Shown: piece by piece, positions 7,798 through 12,495 of the stretch
Position numbering within the stretch: the stretch's first letter is position 1
How the letters are laid out: each line of letters opens with the position of its first letter
Assembly: GCA_900552055.1 (NCBI GenBank)
Contig: URYI01000046.1
Span: 1 to 12,495 of the forward strand
Reading direction: 5' to 3'
DNA from: an uncultured Eubacteriales bacterium
GTDB taxonomy: Bacteria > Bacillota > Clostridia > Christensenellales > QALW01
DNA length: 12,495 nucleotides
Made by a program: the position numbers and the translations under genes
Notes under the pieces: model-generated
What the model saw: only the letters and a program-made list of their open reading frames with translations
What the model was told of the DNA's origin: nothing
Databases searched by the model: none

Positions 7798-8835
7798 ATG
7801 ACCGAATGGTTAATTAATCTTTTCACCTGGATGAACGATGCCATAACGGGTAATTTCGGCCTTACAATAGTGCTGTTTACCCTGCTGCTCCGTTTAATCT
7901 GCCTGCCCCTGGATATCTATTCCCGTAAAGGGCAGCGTGATTACACCAGGAAAATGAAGCTCATCCAGCCTGAGATGGACAGAATCACCAAGGCCTATAA
8001 GAACAATCAGGAAATGCTGTCGCGCAAAACAATGGAACTGCGCCGTCAGCATGGCATAGGGCTTATGCCTAAAGGCTGTTTCGCGCCATTTATTGCCTAT
8101 CCGCTGCTGATAGCTTTTTTTGCGGTCTTTAATTCCATGGCGCAGGCTCAGAATCAGCTTTTGATGGATAATATCAAAACAGCTTTAAGCGGAGTGCGCA
8201 TAGGAGATGTCAACGCTGCCGGATACCTCGCAGCTTCTGCTTCTTCAGGCATAACAAATTTCCTGCCGGCTGCCGAGCAGGTGCTCAGCAGCGGTTCACA
8301 GGCAGTTTCAACGGTCACTACGGACTGGCTGTCTACCAACAGCTTTTTATGGGTAAAAAACATATGGCAGCCTGACGCGGCGGTATCGCTGTCCGTCATC
8401 AACCGCTACGTTGCCATAATAGGCTCTCTTTTCAGCGGCATGAGCAGCGATATAATAAACCCGGCAGTCTTTGCCGGCGATTCGGCCTGGATGTGGGGGC
8501 TGCTCCCGGAAAGCGTACGCACGGGCTTTAACGGACTGTTTATTCTCCCGATATTGACCGGCGCCGTACAGTTCCTCAGCTTTAAATTCAATCAGAAGAT
8601 GAATCCCGTGGCCGCTGACCCGGCCAATCCCAATGCTGGACAGGGCGCAAATAAATTTATGGGTATTTTCTTCCCCATATTATTCACATATTTTGGCCTT
8701 TCCTCTTCCAGCGCCATCGCCATATACTGGGTAACCTCCAGTCTTATTATGATGCTGGCCAACTATGTTATAAATAAAGTGCTGGATGCGCTGGATAAAC
8801 GCAAGGAAGCCAAAGCTCAGACAGCAGTAAAATAA
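7798..8835 (+). CDS. yidC: Membrane protein insertase YidC/Oxa1 family
   Basis: 345-residue membrane insertase that places proteins into the cytoplasmic membrane. A first helix at about 22-41 carries the conserved groove arginine (Arg32 in LLLRLICLPL). The charged cytoplasmic hairpin RKMKLIQPEMDRITKAY...ELRRQHGIG follows, then a helix at about 95-112 (FAPFIAYPLLIAFFAVF). Later helices lie near 246-264 (GLFILPILTGAVQF) and in the last 60 residues (FMGIFFPILFTYF, AIYWVTSSLIMML). There is no lipobox signal peptide, so the N-terminus is direct. The loop at about 113-245 is much longer than in the classic core. The ribosome binding site is weak (GCGGA, 7786-7790). Its neighbours yidD and jag confirm the assignment. 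Confidence 0.94.
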   Translation: MTEWLINLFTWMNDAITGNFGLTIVLFTLLLRLICLPLDIYSRKGQRDYTRKMKLIQPEMDRITKAYKNNQEMLSRKTMELRRQHGIGLMPKGCFAPFIAYPLLIAFFAVFNSMAQAQNQLLMDNIKTALSGVRIGDVNAAGYLAASASSGITNFLPAAEQVLSSGSQAVSTVTTDWLSTNSFLWVKNIWQPDAAVSLSVINRYVAIIGSLFSGMSSDIINPAVFAGDSAWMWGLLPESVRTGFNGLFILPILTGAVQFLSFKFNQKMNPVAADPANPNAGQGANKFMGIFFPILFTYFGLSSSSAIAIYWVTSSLIMMLANYVINKVLDALDKRKEAKAQTAVK

Positions 8836-8870
8836 TAATTTATCCTGGCGGCATATCCTGCCGGGCGGTT

Positions 8871-8892
8871 AGGCGGTAATATATTTCCGCCT
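8871..8892. other. Small hairpin in the yidC-jag gap
   Basis: AGGCGG (8871-8876) pairs with CCGCCT (8887-8892) around 10 AT-rich bases. No T run follows, so it is more likely a processing or stability element than a terminator. It lies 26 bases upstream of the jag start. Confidence 0.35.
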
Positions 8893-8918
8893 GCTGATTA
8901 TTTAACGGAGGCTTTATA

Positions 8919-9701
8919 ATGAGCAATACCGAAAATTTCTTAGAGATTGAAGCCAAAACTATAGACGAAGCCATATTCAAGGGGCTGGAACAAATGGGGC
9001 TCGCCTTTGACGAAGCCACTATTGATATTTTGGACGAAGGCAGCAAAGGCTTTCTGGGCCTGGGCGGCCGCTTGGCGAAAGTACGCCTGACAAAGCGGGA
9101 AGCTCAGGAAGAAAGCGAAAATCCTGCTCAGTCCCAGCCTAAAGAAGAGAAAAAAGAGGCTGTCCATGATGAATCCAAAGCAAGCCGCCGCGCTAAGGCC
9201 GCTCCTCAGCCCAGAACAAGCCCTAAATCTTCTCTGCCGGAGGGTCAGCCCCTTTCAGAAAGCCACCCGGCCATGCACTTCCTGAAAGGGCTTCTGGATA
9301 ATATGCAAATAGAATGCGCTTTAAAGGGCGTAGAAAACGCCGACGGCTTATATATAGATATAAGCGGGGAAACTATGGGCAAGATTATAGGGCATCATGG
9401 AGAAACTCTGGACTCTATGCAGTATCTTGTTTCCTTAGTCGTAAACCGTGACAGGGATGAATATCTCAGGGTTACATTAGATACTGAAGGCTATCGGGGA
9501 AGAAGAGAGCAGACCCTTATCCGCCTCGCGCACCGGCTCGCACAAAAGGCCGCGCGCAGCGGACGCAGAATGCGCCTGGAGCCCATGAATCCCTATGAAC
9601 GCCGCATAATTCATTATGCGCTGCAAAATGACGAAAATGTAACTACTGCCAGCGAAGGAGAAGAGCCCAACCGCAGGGTTGTCATTACTCCTAAGCGCTG
9701 A
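8919..9701 (+). CDS. jag: RNA-binding protein Jag/KhpB (SpoIIIJ-associated)
   Basis: 260-residue RNA-binding partner of YidC loci. The Jag_N domain spans about 5-57 (FLEIEAKTIDEAIFKGLEQMG, then GSKGFLGLGGRLAKVRL). A low-complexity charged linker follows at about 60-115. The KH domain has the GxxG loop GKIIGHHG at 154-161 and SMQYLVSLVVNR. The R3H domain ends in PYERRIIHYAL with the R-x-x-x-H pair Arg218/His222. AACGGAGG precedes the ATG. In related Firmicutes KhpB works with KhpA and affects cell division and elongation; that role is inferred here. The gene ends the ribosomal/insertase block. mnmE, the usual next gene, is absent. Confidence 0.95.
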   Translation: MSNTENFLEIEAKTIDEAIFKGLEQMGLAFDEATIDILDEGSKGFLGLGGRLAKVRLTKREAQEESENPAQSQPKEEKKEAVHDESKASRRAKAAPQPRTSPKSSLPEGQPLSESHPAMHFLKGLLDNMQIECALKGVENADGLYIDISGETMGKIIGHHGETLDSMQYLVSLVVNRDRDEYLRVTLDTEGYRGRREQTLIRLAHRLAQKAARSGRRMRLEPMNPYERRIIHYALQNDENVTTASEGEEPNRRVVITPKR

Positions 9702-9708
9702 CTATTAA
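9679..9708 (+). promoter_or_regulatory. Promoter-like pair at the end of jag
   Basis: TTGTCA at 9679-9684 and TATTAA at 9703-9708 with an 18-base spacer. Transcription from here would begin near 9715 and run straight into the terminator hairpin at 9724. It would therefore either make a very short RNA or start an attenuated transcript toward the candidate structured RNA. It may also be chance. Confidence 0.3.
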
Positions 9709-9723
9709 ATTAACATGCTTATT

Positions 9724-9765
9724 AACCGTCCTTTGGGAGCAATCTAAAGGGCGGTTTTTTGTTTT
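9724..9765 (+). terminator. Intrinsic terminator after jag
   Basis: AACCGTCCTTT (9724-9734) pairs with AAAGGGCGGTT (9746-9756), 11 bp with one G-U, around an 11-base loop. The T-rich tail TTTTTTGTTTT (9755-9765) follows. It ends the rpmH-rnpA-yidD-yidC-jag transcript 22 bases after the jag stop. Confidence 0.93.
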
Positions 9766-9785
9766 ATCCTGCCTTCAGGCGATTA

Positions 9786-10450
9786 AGCGAAGAGAACCAA
9801 GCATAAACAACCGCTCGCTATGTGGGTGAAAAAAGAATTTTACAAAAAGCTCACCAATCAATACGATAATGGCGTCCTGGTCTATTGCAAGAGAAAAGTG
9901 AGATGTAGGGCAGAGCAAACGAATAGTTTGGTGCATACCAAAAGGATGCGCAAGTAACATAGGGCGTTCTTGTCCGAAATACATAAGAAAGATCTTATAC
10001 AAGGAGTAACTGAAGGACTTGCAGGAATTATCAAAAAGCTGTGCAGGTGCAAGGGCGTAGTGACCGTATAAGAGAACATGCTGCCCAACCATATATGTAA
10101 AGTGTAACGCCGAAAAGGAGCATATCAAGTTCCATGGAGCATCTGAAAAGGAAAGGCTGCCTTGATGATGTTCTATGAGCACGCAAACTTGAAGTGCAAA
10201 TTTAGAAACCGGCATTGCTGGTCCGCGGAAAACCAAGTATCGACAGATAGACTCAACCAAGCCTCGATCCGGAAATATATCCAAGCTCAGGAGAAGCACA
10301 ACAGGACAGGTTAAACGCAAAAGAATACGAAAGCCCTTTTAAGGACGGCAAGCAATACGAGCACCCCTTAAGGGGTAGTAGAAGAGGCACGGGCAATAAA
10401 GAGATTGAACCTTTGGTAAAAAGATGAAATCCAGCGCCTGTAGGCGCTGG
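9786..10450 (+). ncRNA. Candidate large structured noncoding RNA
   Basis: About 665 bases without a coding signal but rich in nested pairings and purine-rich linkers. Stems seen: 9786-9790/9815-9819; GGTGA 9825-9829/9851-9855; TGGCGT 9870-9875/10108-10113, enclosing GT-A-GGGCAG 9905-9913/10081-10089 with one A-A mismatch. Inside that: 9932-9939/9944-9950 with one bulge, ATAAGA 9983-9988/9993-9998 and CTTGCA 10018-10023/10048-10053. Downstream: CAT+ATCAAG 10121-10129/10161-10170 with one bulge, GCAC 10179-10182/10194-10197, ACCGGC 10208-10213/10217-10222, ATCGA 10239-10243/10264-10268, ACCCC 10363-10367/10372-10376 and CCAGCGCC 10431-10438/10443-10450. It sits between a terminator and a terminator-like hairpin. 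Size and host type recall ROOL; OLE and GOLLD are other ornate classes. I cannot confirm the class or exact ends. Confidence 0.62.
10324..10383. repeat. Degenerate tandem pair, about 30 bases per unit
   Basis: AATACGA followed by a (C)CCTTWWAAGG-type self-complementary core occurs twice at a 30-base offset (10324 and 10354 starts). The second copy forms the ACCCC-TTAA-GGGGT hairpin at 10363-10376. The copies have diverged, so this may be two similar stem-loops of the structured RNA and not a recent duplication. Confidence 0.4.
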
Positions 10451-10481
10451 CCGGTAATAATAAGCTTCCAGCCTTTGCGCA

Positions 10482-10516
10482 AACCGCCCGTCTGACGGGC
10501 GGTTGCACTTTTATCC
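10482..10516 (+). terminator. Terminator-like hairpin downstream of the structured RNA
   Basis: AACCGCCCGT (10482-10491) pairs perfectly with ACGGGCGGTT (10495-10504) around loop CTG. GCACTTTTATCC follows. The stem is very strong, but the T run is short and set back four bases. It most likely marks the 3' end of the RNA that begins near 9786. Its core AACCGYCC/GGGCGGTT resembles the jag terminator. Confidence 0.6.
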
Positions 10517-10576
10517 TCTCTTCTGCGGGGGGGATTACAGCCGGGAAATATCCAAAACTCACTGCGGTGGCTTCGT

Positions 10577-10594
10577 GGGGGCGGGTGGGCGGGG
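10577..10594 (+). other. G-quadruplex motif with single-base loops
   Basis: G tracts GGGGG, GGG, GGG and GGGG are separated by C, T and C. Single-base loops make this the type predicted to be most stable. It is followed directly by AAAAA and the 17-bp hairpin at 10600-10638. Activity in the cell is not shown. Confidence 0.6.
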
Positions 10595-10638
10595 AAAAAG
10601 CGGTCTATTTTATTCTGTTAGAGAATAAAATAGACCGC
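10595..10638 (-). terminator. 17-bp perfect hairpin, terminator-like on the minus strand
   Basis: The arms 10600-10616 and 10622-10638 are exact reverse complements around loop GTTAG. Read on the minus strand the hairpin is followed by TTTTT (complement of 10595-10599), an intrinsic terminator pattern. Read on the + strand only A-rich sequence follows. No convincing minus-strand gene lies to its right, so it would end either an unknown minus-strand RNA or nothing. It could also be part of a small palindromic repeat. Confidence 0.5.
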
Positions 10639-10672
10639 ACAAAAACGCTGCGGCAGCCCGCGCAGCCTCGAA

Positions 10673-10828
10673 GGGCGCGGCGGGGGGGTTATATAAATGG
10701 GCGCCTGAAAATAGTGTTAGATTAAAATAAAGGTATGCCTGTGCCTTATCTATTAAGTTCTGATCCGGTCCCAGAAGGCGCCCTCCTTTATTTTGCGGCG
10801 CAGCGCGCCGCAAAATGCGGGCGGGGCC
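10673..10828. repeat. Intergenic element B, relative of element A
   Basis: Parts in order: G-rich head 10673-10688; TTATATAA 10689-10696; GGGCGCC 10699-10705; about 70 bases of AT-rich filler; GGCGCCCTCCTTT 10777-10789; perfect 12-bp hairpin 10790-10801/10805-10816 with loop AGC; then GCGGGCGGGGCC 10817-10828. Compared with element A, the distance from TTATATAA to GGCGCCC is 88 bases instead of 89, and the motifs are the same. The filler and the hairpin sequence differ. The stem GGGCGCC/GGCGCCC closes the filler in both. It occupies the sequence just before the promoter region of the peptidase gene. Confidence 0.6.
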
Positions 10829-10849
10829 GCGCTCCATAAGGCATTTATT

Positions 10850-10878
10850 TTGACACATATTATTCAAAAGCATGTTTT
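10850..10878 (+). promoter_or_regulatory. Possible promoter of the M1 peptidase gene
   Basis: A perfect TTGACA stands at 10850-10855, about 70 bases before the coding start. The best -10 at a 17-base spacing is only TGTTTT (10873-10878). The -35 match and AT-rich surroundings suggest a promoter, but its -10 is unclear. Confidence 0.4.
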
Positions 10879-10927
10879 GCCTCGTCCAGACATATATTTA
10901 AACAATTCTTAATCCGGGGGTAATGAT

Positions 10928-12433
10928 ATGAAGCTTTCCCTTAAGGACAAAAGAACGCGTATCTGGCTTGCCGCGGCCGCGGTGGTCACACTTGCAGTCG
11001 TACTCACAGTAATATTGCTTCCCAGCGGTTCTCCTGCGCGGGATGCAAAGAAAAGCACTTATCAAATCCAGGCCGAGTATTCCCCTTCTACACATGTAAT
11101 ACGAGGCAGCATGACGCTGAACTACCTTAATCAGACTGGGAATCCCCTTGAAAGCCTTAGCCTGCACCTTTATCCCAATGCCTTTTCTTCCCAGGAAAAT
11201 GCCCCTTTCCCTCAGGAATGGATGGAACTGGCCTATCCGAACGGTTTCAATACGGGCGGCATAGAAGTGACCAACATAAGGGTCAACGGCAAGGAAGCCC
11301 AAACCTCACTGGAAGAGAACAACCAGATTCTTAATATACAAATACCAAAGCTCAATAAAAACAGAACTGTTAAACTGGAAATGGATTTTACAGTTACGCT
11401 CCCCAACGCCTCCGGCCGTTTTGGATACACTGATTTCGGCGTTAATCTGGGAAATTGGTACCCCATTGTTTGCGGTTATGACCAGGGCTTTGTTAAAAAC
11501 CCCTATTATTCCACGGGCGACCCATTCTTCAGCGAAACCGCGCTGTACGAGGTTGCTCTTACCCTGCCCCAGGAATACACTCTTGCAACTACCGGAACTA
11601 TAACCCAAAAAGACCAGTCCGACCCTTTAAAAACTGTTTGGAATATCCAAGCGGACAATGTCCGGGATTTTGCCTGCGTATTCAGCACCAATTACCAGCT
11701 TCTCAGCGAGCAGGTGGGCGACACTATAGTTTATTCTTATTTTACCGATGAGGAAACCGGCAAAAAGGCTCTGGAATTCGCTGTCAGCGCTATGAAAATA
11801 TTTAATGAGCTTTACGGCGAATACCCCTATCCGCAATATACTGTAGCTGAATCTGATTTCTTTATAGGGGGCATGGAATTCCCAAATATAGTATTTATAA
11901 ACAAGCAGTTTTACAAGCTTCAGAATTTGCTTACTCTGGAACATGTGGTAGTTCATGAAACCGCGCATCAATGGTGGTACGGCATTGTGGGGAACAATCA
12001 GGTAGATGAAGCGTTTATAGACGAAGGACTGGCCGAATATTCCACCATGGTATATTACGAAAAGACCAAAACTCCCGAAGACTACCGTACCTATTTTAAC
12101 TACTACATAGCCAACAACTACCGGTTTGCTATGGCCGAGTTAAATCAGCGCCATTCTGATATGGATATGTCAATTAATAAACCGGTAAACCAATTTGAGG
12201 ATTATCTGGCTTATGAAACTATGGTTTACACCAAAACCGCGCTTATGCTTGACACTTTAAACCAGCAGATGGGGGATGAGGCCTTCTATAAAGCGCTCAA
12301 AAGCTTGAAAAGCGAGTATCAATTCAAAACTATAACCAAGGATGAATATATAGCAGCATTCCAGGCGCAAACCAGCATGCCTGTAGATAAAATAATTGAT
12401 TCGTGGCTGTCAGGCAAGGTTATACTGCATTAA
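10928..12433 (+). CDS. Membrane-anchored M1 family zinc metallopeptidase (short form)
   Basis: 501-residue aminopeptidase-type enzyme held outside the membrane by an N-terminal helix (about 12-33). An M1 N-terminal beta domain (RGSMTLNYLNQTGNPLESLSLHLYPNAF) is followed by the thermolysin-like catalytic domain. It has the substrate-binding GGMEFP at 314-319 (GAMEN equivalent), the zinc site HETAH at 343-347 with Glu344 as base, the third ligand Glu366 in DEGLAEY exactly 19 residues after His347, and a likely catalytic Tyr434 in MVYTKTALML. It lacks the large C-terminal helical domain of full-length M1 enzymes (about 850 residues), a known short architecture. GGGGG at 10916-10920 is an atypical but well-placed ribosome binding site. 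It stands alone between element B and the window end. The substrate is unknown. Confidence 0.93.
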   Translation: MKLSLKDKRTRIWLAAAAVVTLAVVLTVILLPSGSPARDAKKSTYQIQAEYSPSTHVIRGSMTLNYLNQTGNPLESLSLHLYPNAFSSQENAPFPQEWMELAYPNGFNTGGIEVTNIRVNGKEAQTSLEENNQILNIQIPKLNKNRTVKLEMDFTVTLPNASGRFGYTDFGVNLGNWYPIVCGYDQGFVKNPYYSTGDPFFSETALYEVALTLPQEYTLATTGTITQKDQSDPLKTVWNIQADNVRDFACVFSTNYQLLSEQVGDTIVYSYFTDEETGKKALEFAVSAMKIFNELYGEYPYPQYTVAESDFFIGGMEFPNIVFINKQFYKLQNLLTLEHVVVHETAHQWWYGIVGNNQVDEAFIDEGLAEYSTMVYYEKTKTPEDYRTYFNYYIANNYRFAMAELNQRHSDMDMSINKPVNQFEDYLAYETMVYTKTALMLDTLNQQMGDEAFYKALKSLKSEYQFKTITKDEYIAAFQAQTSMPVDKIIDSWLSGKVILH

Positions 12434-12495
12434 TACTATTGAATAATAAGCCGGCCCAAAAAGAGAATAAAGCCCAGTGGGGCGGCGGCGTTTGG
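12434..12495. other. Window end, noncoding
   Basis: 62 bases after the peptidase stop, ending GC-rich (GGGGCGGCGGCG near 12479-12490). I see no gene or terminator before the cut. The GC-rich end resembles the heads of elements A and B but is too short to judge. Confidence 0.3.

Noticed and set aside
9775..10320. 181-codon open frame on the minus strand, rich in Phe, Leu, Ser and Cys
   Set aside because: The + strand here is purine-rich, which removes stop codons from the pyrimidine-rich complement and gives a hydrophobic, low-confidence protein. No ribosome binding site or family motif is seen. Nested RNA pairings explain the stretch better.
9800..10320. Decayed Rpn/PD-(D/E)XK transposase on the minus strand (VLIEHH, RRYTLHIW fragments in different frames)
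   Set aside because: The resemblance needs several frameshifts and covers only short fragments. The catalytic spacing is not kept. I could not make it continuous, so it stays a weak alternative.
9786..10510. Group I or group II intron
   Set aside because: No GTGYG start, no recognisable domain V, no group I core segments and no intron-encoded protein.
10610..10873. 87-codon minus-strand open frame
   Set aside because: It runs through two perfect hairpins and element B, has no ribosome binding site and no recognisable motif.
1..12495. CRISPR arrays, tRNA, tmRNA, RNase P RNA
   Set aside because: No regularly spaced repeats, no TTCRANY-type T-arm context, and no conserved RNase P or tmRNA end sequences were found by eye on either strand.

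Overview
The window looks like a chromosomal segment of an uncultured member of the class Clostridia (Bacillota). Two things point there. The block rpmH-rnpA-yidD-yidC-jag is the classic near-origin order of Firmicutes, and strong AGGAGG-type ribosome binding sites precede most genes. Every convincing gene lies on the + strand. Base composition is balanced inside genes, while several intergenic stretches are very GC-rich. The organism assignment is inference from gene content, not from a search.

Layout. (1) 1-297: GC-rich upstream sequence ending in a good sigma-A-type promoter and a 5' hairpin. (2) 298-1626: dnaB, the replicative helicase. (3) 1627-1883: intergenic repeat element A, with a G-quadruplex motif, a 14-base palindrome and a 17-bp perfect hairpin. 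(4) 1884-6683: a four-gene, tightly coupled operon for a Gld-type ABC-2 system: ATPase, permease, GldG-like auxiliary protein and a DUF4340 protein. The last gene is split by a one-base frameshift near 5729. (5) 6684-6997: intergenic, ending in a consensus TTGACA-18-TATAAT promoter. (6) 6998-9701: rpmH, rnpA, yidD, yidC and jag, closed by an intrinsic terminator at 9724-9765. (7) 9766-10927: about 1.2 kb without a credible protein gene. Its first two thirds (about 9786-10516) look like a large, elaborately folded noncoding RNA on the + strand, ending in a GC-rich hairpin. The rest holds another G-quadruplex motif, a 17-bp perfect hairpin and element B, a structural relative of element A. (8) 10928-12433: a membrane-anchored, short M1-family zinc metallopeptidase.

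How the genes work together. rpmH-rnpA-yidD-yidC-jag combines ribosome and RNase P biogenesis with membrane protein insertion (YidC with YidD) and an RNA-binding partner (Jag/KhpB). The ABC operon encodes an ATPase plus a six-helix permease with two single-span extracytoplasmic partners. This is the set known from Bacteroidota gliding/secretion (GldA/F/G) and found in many Clostridia with unknown substrate. The most interesting items are the candidate large structured RNA and the paired variable-hairpin intergenic elements.
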